This document shows, piece after piece, positions 11,201 through 22,831 of a stretch of DNA of 64,000 nucleotides. The position numbers and the translations under genes are program-made. The notes beneath the pieces were generated by a model, which was not told the DNA's origin, did no database searches, and saw nothing but the letters and a program-made list of their open reading frames with translations. The DNA is from Spongilla lacustris. Lineage: Eukaryota; Porifera; Demospongiae; Spongillida; Spongillidae. The first letter of the stretch is position 1. Each line of letters begins with the position of its first letter. Location: positions 9,374,426 through 9,438,425 of the forward strand of contig OX442422.1 in NCBI GenBank assembly GCA_949361645.1, given 5' to 3'.

Positions 11201-14200
11201 TAAACCCCAGGTGGTATAACAGCAAATGTTTCCGTATATGTGCGGCCACACAGCCACCAAGGATTCTCCACAACAAAGAAATGTAGCTGGGCCATTTGCC
11301 TATCAGAGCTTTCCGAATACAAGTCCAACCCACCCCCCCTCTCCTACCCAGGCACAGCAAAGATGGCAAGGGCCTAGTCCCATTTGTGTCACCCTGTGCA
11401 CCCACTTTATTTGGTCAGTTCAAATACAGTGTAGTACCCCTACCGAACTTGACCTTCTAATTCGGGGACCCAAGTTTGGGTCAGTGCATGTCCTGGCTTG
11501 GCACACAGCTTCTCTTGGTCAAAAGGACAGGGATATGGGGGCCATCACAGCTCAGGGGGGGGGGGGGGGGTGGGGGAGGGGGAGGGTTTCTTGCCCTGGC
11601 CCCCTATTCTCACCAATCCGTCTGCTGGGCACGTTGTGAGACACAAGCAGCACAGAGGCAGGTAGTAGCTGGGGAGCTTCAGGGTTGGGTGCATACACTT
11701 GCCTAGCCAGGGGAAGTTACTAGGCATGACAAATTAAGGTACTGTTTAGGGAGCTAAACAGAGTTTAATGGTACTCTAGTAATTCCTTATTAGCATTGGT
11801 GGACAGGTGCTTGTGGTTACACAGGCGCATCACCTTAGCTTGCAGGGGTGTTGCGTGAGCCTCGTCCCCCCCCCCTTCCCCCCCCACGGATTGTTACCAT
11901 TTGTGCTCTATGGCCGACTTGCAAGATGCAAGGGCTACCCAGTGCTTCAGGAGAGCTCGCCTATTTGCATCACCCACCCTCCACCCCTGCTTCACCTTGT
12001 ACCCTTCCTCACATTTTCTATTTGGTGTTATGCTTACACATATGAAATGTAGCCAAGGTGGGTCCCTACTCTCTTGACCTTATAACTCGGGGACCCACAC
12101 CTGGGCCAGTGTCCTGGCTTGGCATGCAGGTCACCAAGTTGGTGCCTGTCTCCCCAAGTCCTCCCCCCCCCCACATGACCTAACAAGCCACGCATGAGGG
12201 AGACCTGCATCACTCTCAGGAGCTTCCCCCAGACAACAGGTCAGGGATGCATGGTCACAGATTCTGTCAAAAAGTGTGTAGCTGGGTAGCTTCAGGGTTG
12301 GGTGCGTACACCTACATATACTTAGCCATCTTAGCAAGATGATTAATTTATTTTAGTTTCTCATAAACTTTCATCTAGCGAAAATAAAAAAATGTGAAAT
12401 GTTTGAGTTCAAAATGTTGCATGTGTACCTGTTACATGTCATTAAGCTCACTTCAGAGACAGCAAAGCCCCTGATCACAGAAAATCCCTTAGTGCAAGCA
12501 TCTACATGTAGCAATATCTTTTCTGTAGGACAATCACAATCATATAAAAATTTGTTACCATTCACTGAACCTTTCTGTGGTGGTTTTGGGATCATCATGG
12601 TCTTTGCTGCAGCTTGTTGGGCCTGCTGAGTACCTGCTTGATCAAGGGAAGGACAGGGAGTTAAAAGTGAAATGTTTGACAACCAAAAGGGACCTTCATG
12701 GAGCCAGGGTGCTTCATACATGTACAGCTATCATCCTACGACTAGCATGTAGGGTTTATGTTGTGTAAATAAAAATCGATACATACTTACATGTGTAAAA
12801 GTTTTTAATGGGCAATTGCAAACAATTCACCTAAATAGTGTGTATACATAGCAGATAACAGTTGGACAATGGACAGTCTCCGATAAATTTCTACAATTTC
12901 ATGCATGTATGGTAATGATATTAGCACCGAATATGAATCTAGCAGCCAAGAGCCATAGCAATCATTGTGGTTACTTCTACATCACCAGGGCAGGGCAGCA
13001 CCTACTTTTACTGAGCCTGCATACCAGATTGAGACACCTTTCATGATGATACTATTGATACTAACCTAATGTTAATACTTAATAATGTATGCGTGCATTG
13101 AAACCATTTCAGCTGTGTATTTACTTTCATGCACTATTCACTTATTATGTGTAGAATATCCAAGTCTATATAATTATTATAATTATACAGTTATATAATT
13201 ATGTATATAAAACAATGTTTGATCAATTTCTTAACATATTATAATGGCTTGACATTGCGCCAGGAACAATTTTGGAATGCTACTCATACACGATGTTTAA
13301 GGTGTAAAAAGAAGGGGTGATTCTGGCTACCCATCAGCTGTTAAGAATGGCATTTGCTGACCTCACTCAGCAGTTAACAGGCAGCTAATGTATAATTATT
13401 CCAAACAACATCCAACCCTCCAAATCGAATAGACTGTGTTTGTAATATTATCAACTGTGCAATGTTAAAATATCTGTGTACCAAGGTTAATTAACAGATG
13501 CTAGTTAAAAAAAGCACCTTTTTTCATGTAATCATGCACTGCACATCTGATTCAATGTTTGATATAAGATGCATATGAAAAGTCTTTTAAAGGCAGCTGC
13601 AGGAAGTAACACACCCTAATTGAGTGAGGTACTGTTAGCAGTGCTGCCAATTTTCAAATTCATAACCATTTGTTCCAATCAGCACAAGGAAGGGTAAATA
13701 CAAATATGCAAGGGCGCAAAACCCCAAAATAGGCTAGGGGTGTTTTAGCCAGGTGTCAAAATCTAGCGCAATTGTGACCTCTGTGCACATTTTCATATAT
13801 TGCCAGACAATCCCCAGGCGACCGCTAGTTCTCCTGCACCACTACCTTCTTCCACTATGGCCTTCAGGTATTCCATGTGTCAGGCGAAGATGCTATGCAA
13901 AACCCTGATTACTTTGTATCTAGGATGCTTAGAAACATTTACAAATGAAAGGAAAACATCTACAGATAACATAACGTTAAACAGAGATAATAACATCGGT
14001 CGACCTATAGTCTCGTACCCAGACCCAAAGTTTCACAGCTGCGGATGGATTACATCACCGCTACGTGAAAAGTAAATGTTGTATATGATATCATCCTACC
14101 TGCAACTATTGGTGACACCAATTCCTTCACCATCTCAGCAGCCTGATGATTCCCCACTTCTTCAAATACCTCCATCAAGGCTCTATAAGTAGCACGTGAC

Positions 14201-14869
14201 CCTTTCAACTCCTTCCACTTCTCTAACATTTTGTCTCTTTTTACTACTTCGCTCCGCTCTTCGCAATCAATGTCTGCAACGGTCTGGGGACGATCCATCA
14301 GAAGACGCCTGCCCACGACCCTCCAGTCGAAGGTACACTTTGCTGCTACGGTAAACACGTGTTCCTTACTGCACGGCGAGTCGAGCGGATCTAACGGAGA
14401 GAGTACATTAGAAGATATATAAGATAAGATATACCGGTATAAGGGGGCACGTCCAAACTGTTAATATATTGATACATGTAATTCATAAGAGCAATGTAGT
14501 CTCCAAATGCAACTACATGTTTTGGGAAGAATAGGTATATCTCCAATATTCTTAAATAATGAACTCGTCAATTATCGTGGGTGAATCTGTTACTGACGTC
14601 ATAGATTCTGCTGGAATTTTAAGGGGGGGGGGGGGGGCGTGAAGACTGAAGGGGTAAAAATGTAAATGATAGTTTGGACAAGGCCCCTAAGACTAAGTTA
14701 AGCGATTGCCTCACCTTGACCTGAAGGTCCAGGGTTCTCCTCCACATCTCTGGATATCATGTCTTATCGCTAATCGCTATCACATACGCCAGCAGGCCAG
14801 TCACCATCGTCAGCAGAACCGGCGTGTACTTCTGTAGCACGCGGGTTGAAGTTTCAGAAACTGATAAGC
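8189..14869 (-). CDS. Death-domain/ANK protein, paralogue 1 (5' end broken)
   Basis: A minus-strand multi-exon gene. Exons read from splice sites and homology to the two paralogues are: 14869-14715 (leader and 2A, frameshifted), 14390-14100 (Death), 12633-12559 (Q/A linker), 10027-9186 (280-codon module) and 8287-8189 (ANK). All introns are GT-AG. The phases 1,1,1,0 agree from the 2A exon onward, so the downstream frame is intact. A Death-ANK architecture is known for cytosolic signalling and apoptosis or innate-immunity adaptors; the precise role here is inference. The 5' end is damaged: the leader exon carries a net one-base shift, the exon 1 splice donor reads TT instead of GT, and a transposon splits exon 1. 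It may be a pseudogene or may start at the ATG at 14760, just before the 2A motif. Confidence 0.7.
8288..9185 (-). other. Gene 1 intron with poly-G and poly-C expansions
   Basis: The intron holds a G tract (about 8820-8847) and a C tract interrupted by T (about 9070-9110) on the plus strand. The homologous gene 2 intron keeps a long C tract (33843-33874) but has no G tract at the position equivalent to 8820, so that G tract expanded in, or was lost from, only one copy. Confidence 0.65.
9186..10027 (-). CDS. Exon for the ~280-aa Cys-bearing module, gene 1
   Basis: One uninterrupted 842-nt exon: two bases complete a phase-1 codon, then 280 codons. It starts after ctttttag and ends at YHYN|gtaagc. 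Near the N-terminus is a cluster NCGCGKCDF followed by NGCPNPLR, resembling a small Cys-rich or metal-binding knuckle. The remainder is helical-looking, with landmarks FKTWMEENVTVEDYRKIL, YFNCSVILSDYYTWFN, YTEEVHKYCKRNIFECPPF and CVELVYSVPLCIYSVLFPL. The module occurs in all three paralogues between the Death and ANK parts. I recognise its general style from large sponge Death/ANK families but cannot assign a named domain. Confidence 0.7.
10028..12558 (-). other. Gene 1 intron, contains an internal ~500-bp duplication
   Basis: The blocks gtgtcctggcttggcatgca and gagcttcagggttgggtgca (or close variants) occur twice, around 11440-11710 and 12060-12320. Gene 2 has only one such block (35690-36320) and lacks the sequence equivalent to about 10970-11690. 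Either gene 1 duplicated the segment or gene 2 lost one copy. No exon was recognised in the intron. Confidence 0.55.
12559..12633 (-). CDS. Q/A-rich linker exon of gene 1
   Basis: A 75-nt exon, acceptor gatcaagcag and donor AATG|gtaaca, phase 1 on both sides. It encodes GTQQAQQAAAKTMMIPKPPQ and a few more residues. Homologues: gene 2 36545-36625 and two in gene 3 (45283-45363, 46273-46353). It is probably a flexible spacer between the Death domain and the Cys module. Confidence 0.65.
14008..14075. repeat. Dispersed ctcgtacccagaccc repeat
   Basis: A segment beginning agtctcgtacccagaccc and including ttacatcaccg recurs at 57204-57280. A related inverted form makes the hairpin at 37905-37970. 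It lies just past the Death exon donor in gene 1. Confidence 0.6.
14100..14390 (-). CDS. Death-domain exon, gene 1
   Basis: A 291-nt exon, acceptor ctctccgttag and donor GCAG|gtagga, phase 1 at both ends. It encodes about 97 residues. The core CTFDWRVVGRRLL ... RDKMLEKWKELKGSRATYRA ... LMEVFEEVGNHQAAEMVKEL matches the Death fold pattern (W in helix 1, the LxxWxxxxGxxATYxxLxxxL core, final helices). Death domains form homotypic oligomers in apoptosis and innate immune signalling. Confidence 0.85.
14715..14869 (-). pseudogene. Degenerate leader/2A exon of gene 1
   Basis: Homologous to the gene 3 exon at 51832-51987. The hydrophobic part reads through to IAISDKT and then meets a stop. Relative to gene 3 there is a 7-bp tandem duplication (tagcgat) and an 8-bp loss just before the 2A, a net shift of one base. 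The 2A itself (DVEENPGP, codons 14748-14725) is intact, preceded by an ATG at 14760 in its own frame, and stays in phase with the Death exon through CAAG|gtgagg. Whether that ATG is used is unknown. Confidence 0.7.
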
Positions 14870-14966
14870 CTCTAGACACACACACAGTCACTGGTGAATA
14901 AGGAGATGGGGGCGTATTTGAGGCGCGCACTTAATTCCATCCACCCATGACGTCAACATCCGGAGT

Positions 14967-16039
14967 CAGGGCCCGCGGAGCCGGGGGGGCAAGGGGGGCA
15001 GCTGCCCCCCCACTTTTTTGGCCGATAATGTTAATATATTGAATGTTGATCGCGGATGCATACACGCGTACGCGCATGCAGGCGCGCGGCGGCTCCATCG
15101 ATCTGTAGCAGACCATTGTTCTTTTGTTATTGCTTGTGCAGTGCTTTCGACGCTTGTTGATTGTTTGCTTGACGAAGGAAACTCCAAAATATATTTGCTT
15201 GTGTTTTATAGATAGCCAAGTAAGCCAACCGATATACATAATTGCCCGCCAAATTGGATTCGAATTTTAATTGCTCGACCGGTCCGCGCTACGCCGGTAT
15301 GCACAACGATATATACGTGTAACCTCCTTGTAAGAAGCAGTGTAGCATAGCCAGTGCCACGCAGACTCTGCATATGAACGATATGCACACACGTATTATT
15401 AAAGTGTTCATATACAGAGGGCTGCACTGATATGATATATGAACACTTTATAACGATTACATCATATGCGTCTGCGTAACACTGTATACTACATTCTGTC
15501 ACGCAGTGTATATCAGTATACGATCTTCCAACCATGCTTAATCCGAATTATATAGGCAGAAACTTCTACGATGAGACTATTAATGATAAAGTGTTTTGCC
15601 GTACGTGTATGCGAGTAAATATCCAGCATTTGTAATTTGCGAAGTGGAGAATTTTCTAAATTTACAGTGGTAGCCTTGACCAATGTGAAATAGGCCTAAT
15701 TTCAAAGATTGCAGCTATAGTGAAAAACCTTTTTCGACCGCTCGTCGCCTGAAAACGTGGCTTCGAGCAACGGAGCATGCAAGAATCAAATTAGATTCAA
15801 TAACTTAGCTTCATGATTCATAGCGACGACAGAACAGCTGCTAATATGGACCTGTGGACGACGTTGCCTCTGCGATATTAATGTGCATTTGGCTTACATG
15901 TATATTTGTACGCGCGTTTCTATGAATATCTTTCACATGCAGGGAGGTGCGAAGGAATATTAGATTTACAACTTAATTGCTGGCATATGAGAACTGAAAT
16001 CTGCCCCCCCCCACTTTATAATACCCTCCGCGGGCCCTG
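14967..16039. mobile_element. hAT-like non-autonomous DNA transposon splitting gene 1 exon 1
   Basis: Termini are cagggcccgcggag at the left and its reverse complement (ctccgcgggccctg) at the right, followed inward by G/C-rich tracts (gggggggcaagggggg, and gcccccccc on the other side). Such termini are typical of hAT families. Both flanks carry ggagt (14962-14966 and 16040-16044), a possible 5-bp duplication; the 8-bp duplication expected for hAT is not clear. No transposase is encoded. Sequence homologous to the gene 3 promoter and start codon lies beyond it at 16370-16450, so the insertion separated those from the rest of exon 1. Confidence 0.65.
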
Positions 16040-16369
16040 GGAGTACATACTTCGCTATGCGCTTCGCATTCTCTTTCTAAAGGATGGCGTCTTGTGATTT
16101 AGTTGTGAATGCATTAGCGAAAAACCCAGTACTTCGGTTGAACTAACACAAGACGATATACCCGGTGCATCACTAAATGAGCCAATAGTGCTCTTCTTCT
16201 CACATAAAAAAATTACAATAGCGTATTCGATATATTCGTGACAAGCTACCATTGTATTAAACAAAGGAATTGAAAAACGCATTAGGCGGATGTACTCAGG
16301 ATGTAACGTCACTTCTAATTATGACGTCACTTTGACGCGCCCAGGGCCTTAAACGAAAAGGTCTAGCTA

Positions 16370-16450
16370 GCCGCAGTCCAATACATCAATACTCTTTCTC
16401 CAATTACACTTTTATTATACATCGATGATTTGGCGCCTTTTTAGGCCCGC
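16370..16450 (-). promoter_or_regulatory. Stranded 5' piece of gene 1: start codon and upstream region
   Basis: On the minus strand an ATG at 16386 is followed by tattggact, matching the gene 3 start (52102). Upstream sequence, including a ggcgccttttt block (about 16431-16441), matches the gene 3 upstream block near 52199-52208. The frame ends after a few codons in a TAG, because insertions intervene before the rest of the exon at about 14966. Confidence 0.55.
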
Positions 16451-16991
16451 GCGACCGCGAGCTCGTTCCAAGAGAGCATACAGCTAGCTACACGTACACG
16501 TAAACGTACACATATATGCATGTAGACTTGTAGTGTACATGTACTACTATATATCAAAGTCCAATGTCCATGATAGCAGGACATACATGTAAATGGGTGT
16601 ACAACAATAACTCCATTCTGTTCTTGAAGATGGGTGCAATGAGTTATACGTAGGAGGAATACGGTACATGCATAAACTAATTAGTACAACTCTTCAACCA
16701 ACACTACACAAACTGCATCCCACAGGTCATATGGTACGTGTGCACATTTTTTTATGTGGGAGAAACTAACGCAAGTGGTTATCAGCAATTGACAGTTTGT
16801 AGAGCCGGCAAATTATACACATATACATTACTTACTGATATGCAAACATATATCATGTACATAATTATAATCACCATTATACAGTCACATCTGGCACCCA
16901 AAAAAAAGTTAAATAATGTGCGTAAGGTACCCCTGTTGTGCCCTGTACCATAGATAATAGAGTAGAACTACTACGTGATACAGATCAGCCG

Positions 16992-19900
16992 GTGTACTTC
17001 TACTACTACATGGACCACTGTACAGGTGTACTACTGCATGCATGGGCACACTGTACAGGTGTACTACTACATGAGCACACTGTACAGGTGTACTACTGTA
17101 TGAGCACACTGTACAGGTGTACTACTACATGGGCACACTGTACAGGTGTACTACTATATGGGCTGTACTACTACATGGGCACACTGTACAGGTGTACTAC
17201 TACATGAGCACACTGTACAGGTGTACTACTACATGGGCACACTGTACAGGTGTACTACTACATGGGCACACTGTACAGGTGTACTACTATATGGGCTGTA
17301 CTACTACATGGGCACACTGTACAGGTGTACTACTACATGAGCACACTGTACAGGTGTACTACTACATGGGCACACTGTACAGGTGTACTACTGCATGCAT
17401 GGGCACACTGTACAGGTGTACTACTACATGCATATGGGCACACTGTACAGGTGTACTACTACATGAGCACACTGTACAGGTGTACTACTACATGGGCACA
17501 CTGTACAGGTGTACTACTACATGCATATGAGCACACTGTACAGGTGTACTACTACATGAGCACACTGTACAGGTGTACTACTGCATGCATGGGCACACTG
17601 TACAGGTGTACTACTACATGCATATGGGCACACTGTACAGGTGTACTACTACATGAGCACACTGTACAGGTGTACTACTACATGGGCACACTGTACAGGT
17701 GTACTACTACATGGGCACACTGTACAGGTGTACTACTACATGAGCACACTGTACAGGTGTACTACTACATGAGCACACTGTACAGGTGTACTACTACATG
17801 AGCACACTGTACAGGTGTACATGGGCACACTGTACAGGTGTACTACTACATGAGCACACTGTACAGGTGTACTACATGGGCACACTGTACAGGTGTACTT
17901 ACTACATGAGCACACTGTACAGGTGTACTACTACATGAGCACACTGTACAGGTGTACTACTACATGGGCACACTGTACAGGTGTACTACTACATGAGCAC
18001 ACTGTACAGGTCTACTACTACATGAGCACACTGTACAGGTCTACTACTACATGAACACACTGTACAGGTGTACTAACTACATGGGCACACTGTACAGGTG
18101 AACTACTGCATGCATGGGCACACTGTACAGGTGTACTACTACATGGGCACACTGTACAGGTGTACTACTACATGGGCACACTGTACAGGTGTACTACTAC
18201 ATGAGCACACTGTACTGGTGTACTACTACATGGACACACTGTACAGGTGTACTACTGCATGGGCACACTGTACAGGTGTACTACTACATGAGCACACTGT
18301 ACTGGTGTACTACTACATGGGCACACTGTACAGGTGTACTACTGCATGGGCACACTGTACAGGTGTACTACTACATGGGCGCACTGTACAGGTGTACTAC
18401 TGCATGCATGGGCACACTGTACAGATGTACTACTACATGGGCACACTGTACAGGTGTACTACTACATGGGCACACTGTACAGGTGTACTACTACATGGGC
18501 ACACTGTACAGGTGTACTACTACATGGGCACACTGTACAGGTGTACTACTACATGCATATGGGCACACTGTACAGGTGTACTACTACATGGGCACACTGT
18601 ACAGGTGTACTACTACATGGGCACACTATACAGGTGTACTACTACATGGGCACACTGTACAGGTGTACTACTACATGGGCAAACTGTACAGGTGTACTAC
18701 TACATGGGCACACTGTACAGGTGTACTACTACATGGGCACACTGTACAGGTGTACTACTACATGTGCACACTGTACAGGTGTACAACTACATGGGCACAC
18801 TGCACAGGTGTACTACTACATGGGCAGGCTGTACAGGTGTACTACTACATGGGCACACTGCACAGGTGTACTACTACATGGGCACACTGTACAGGTGTAC
18901 TACTACATGGGCACACTGCACAGGTGTACTACTACATGGGCACACTGTACAGATGTACAACTACATGGGCAGGCTGTACAGGTGTACCACTACATGGGCA
19001 CACTGTACAGGTGTACTACTACATGGGCACACTGCACAGGTGTACTACTACATGGGCACACTGTACAGGTGTACTACTACATGGGCACACTGCACAGGTG
19101 TACTACTACATGGGCACACTGTACAGATGTACAACTACATGGGCAGGCTGTACAGGTGTACCACTACATGGGCACACTGTACAGGTGTACTACTACATGG
19201 GCACACTGTACAGGTGTACTACTACATGAGCACACTGTACAGGTGTACTACTACATGGGCACACTGTACAGGTGTACTACTACATGAGCACACTGTACAG
19301 GTGTACTGCTACATGACCACACTGTACAGGTGTACTACTACATGAGCACACTGTACAGGTGTACTACTACATGGGCACACTGTACAGGTGTACTACTACA
19401 TGGGCACACTGTACAGGTGTACTACTACATGGGCACACTGTACAGGTGTACTACTACATGTGCACACTGTACAGGTGTACTACTACATGAGCACACTGTG
19501 TACTACTACATGGGCACACTGTACAGGTGTACCACTACATGAGCACACTGTACAGGTGTACTGCTACATGACCACACTGTACAGGTGTACTACTACATGG
19601 GCACACTGTACAGGTGTACTACTACATGGGCACACTGTACAGGTGTACTACTACATGAGCACACTGTACAGGTGTACTACTACATGAGCACACTGTACAG
19701 GTGTACTACTACATGGGCACACTGTACAGGTGTACCACTACATGAGCACTCTGTACAGGTGTACTACTACATGAGCACACTGTACAGATGTACTACTACA
19801 TGGGCACACTGTACAGGTGTACTACTACATGAGCACACTGTACAGGTGTACTACTACATGGGCACACTATACAGGTGTACTACTACATGGGCACACTGTA

Positions 19901-22017
19901 CAGGTGTACTACTACATGAGCACACTGTACAGGTGTACTACTACATGGGCACACTATACAGGTGTACTACTACATGAGCACACTGTACAGGTGTACTACT
20001 ACATGGGCACACTGTACAGGTGTACTGTACTACTACATGGGCACACTGTACAGGTGTACTACTACATGGGCACACTGTACAGGTGTACTACTACATGAGC
20101 ACACTGTACAGGTGTACTACTATATGGGCACACTGTACAGGTGTACTACTACATGAGCACACTGTACAGGTGTACTACTACATGGGCACACTGTACAGGT
20201 GTACTACTACATGGGCACACTGTACAGGTGTACTACTACTTGAGCACACTGTACAGGTGTACTACTGCATGGGCACACTGTACAGGTGTACTGCTACATG
20301 GGCACACTGTACAGGTGTACTACTCACTGTACAGGTGTACTACTACATGGGCACACTGTACAGGTGTACTACTCACTGTACAGGTGTACTACTACATGAG
20401 CACACTGTACAGGTGTACTACTCACTGTACAGGTGTACTACTACATGGGCACACTGTACAGGTGTACTACTACATGAGCACACTATACAGGTGTACTACT
20501 ACATGGGCACACTGTACAGGTGTACTACTACATGAGCACACTGTACAGGTGTACTACTCACTGTACAGGTGTACTACTACATGGGCACACTGTACAGGTG
20601 TACTACTACATGAGCACACTGTACAGGTGTACTACTACATGGACCACTGTACAGGTGTACTACTACATGAGCACACTGTACAGGTGTACTACTACATGAG
20701 CACACTGTACAGGTGTACTACTACATGAGCACACTGTACAGGTGTACTGCTACATGAGCACACTGTACAGGTGTACTACTACATGAGCACACTGTACAGG
20801 TGTACTACTACATGAGCACACTGTACAGGTGTACTACTACATGAGCACACTGTACAGGTGTACTACTACATGGGCACACTGTACAGGTGTACTACTACAT
20901 GAGCACACTGTACAGGTGTACTACTACATGAGCACACTGTACAGGTGTACTACTACATGGGCACACTGTACAGGTGTACTACTACATGGGCACACTGTAC
21001 AGGTGTACTACTACATGAGCACACTGTACAGGTGTACTACTACATGACCACACTGTACAGATGTACTACTGCATGGGCACACTGTACAGGTGTACTACTA
21101 CATGGGCACACTGTACAGGTGTACTACTACATGGGCACACTGTACAGGTGTACTATTATGTGGGCACACTATACAGGTGTACTACTACATGGGCACACTG
21201 TACAGGTGTACTGCTACATGGGCACACTGTACAGGTGTACTACTACATGGGCACACTGTACAGGTGTACTGTACTACTACATGGGCACACTGTACAGGTG
21301 TACTACTACATGGGCACACTGTACAGGTGTACTACTACATGGGCACACTGTACAGGTGTACTACTACATGGGCACACTGTACAGGTGTACTACTACATGA
21401 GCACACTGTACAGGTGTACTACTACATGAGCACACTGTACAGGTGTACTACTACATGGGCACACTGTACAGGTGTACTACTACATGAGCACACTGTACAG
21501 GTGTACTACTACATGGGCACACTGTACAGGTGTACTACTACATGAGCACACTGCACAGGTGTACTACTACATGGGCACACTATACAGGTGTACTACTACA
21601 TGGGCACACTGTACAGGTGTACTACTACATGGGCACACTGTACAGGTGTACTACTACATGGGCACACTGTACAGGTGTACTGTACTACTACATGGGCACA
21701 CTGTACAGGTGTACTACTACATGGGCACACTGTACAGGTGTACTACTACATGGGCACACTGTACAGGTGTACTACTACATGGGCACACTGTACAGGTGTA
21801 CTACTACATGAGCACACTGTACAGGTGTACTACTACATGAGCACACTGTACAGGTGTACTACTACATGGGCACACTGTACAGGTGTACTACTACATGAGC
21901 ACACTGTACAGGTGTACTACTACATGAGCACACTGTACAGGTGTACTACTACATGAGCACACTGTACAGGTGTACTACTACATGAGCACACTGTACAGGT
22001 GTACTACTACATGGGCA
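16992..22017. repeat. 29-bp minisatellite array, about 170 copies, 5 kb
   Basis: The unit is tacatgggcacactgtacag plus gtgtactac (29 bp). The main variant position is catGGGcac against catGAGcac. Rarer forms have gcatgcat or catgcatatg insertions, tgcacagg, ggcaggctg, or a shortened tactcactgtacagg. A block with cagatgtacaactac and gggcaggctgtacagg recurs at about 18952 and 19126, 174 bp (six units) apart, showing higher-order structure. Since 29 is not a multiple of 3, long frames cycle through a 29-residue period (MYYYMGTLYRCTTTWAHCTG...). These are artefacts. The array ends exactly against the SWAP70-like exon. Confidence 0.97.
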
Positions 22018-22042
22018 CATCTTTGTCACAAATATTCACGAG

Positions 22043-22794
22043 GTGTCCCTCCCCCTCTTTGCCCTGACGTGGGAATTCTACTCCCCCATCGTCACCACGG
22101 CAGAGAACATTGCCAATATTCATGAGGTGTCCCTAAGACACCTGTGGGAGATCTTCATCAGGCTGGACACGGAGGGGGACACCACACTGTCCGTGGACGA
22201 CGTTGTGGCTCTGGTGCTCACCATATTCCACGCCAACGGGGTGCACCGCTCAGGGGCAGAGATAGGAGAATGGTTCTACCCACACACGCTGGTCAACTAC
22301 ATTAGCTTCATCAGCGCGCTAAGCAACGGGCACGCCAACTGCCTGAAGCCTGTGATCGTCTACCACCTGCACGAGGTCATCACCACGGAAATGTTGAAGA
22401 AGGGAAGGCTTACCAAGAAGGGACACCGCGTGCCGTCCTGGAAAGAGAGGTTCTTCATCCTCAAGCCTAGCTCCATTGACTACTTCATGGAGGGGGAGGA
22501 CGATGAACGTAAGGAGCAGAAGGTTAGGGAGAATTGTTCATGGTGTGCATGGGAGTTGATTTCTAGGTACAATCAAGTCTTGCAGACACTGCCATATCAT
22601 ATGATTGTGAAAGGGCTGAGCAATGAATGATGCAATGTGTTCCGGCAGTTTATAATATTCATAGTTTAGCACCAGGCATAGATGGATGGTGCTGCAATGT
22701 TTACATTTGTAAAGATATGGTAACATTCATTCCACTATTGTGGATGTATGCTACCACATTTTGTAGGGTTTGTATATAATAGTTTTGAGTTTAT

Positions 22795-22831
<37 letters not shown>

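Noticed and set aside
17117..21956. Many overlapping long frames with a MYYYMGTLYRCTTTWAHCTG period
   Set aside because: All are translations of a 29-bp minisatellite; the three frames interchange every unit and show no start, splice or domain evidence.
16992..22017. CRISPR array, considered because of regular short repeats
   Set aside because: Units are head-to-tail with no unique spacers, and the context is eukaryotic.
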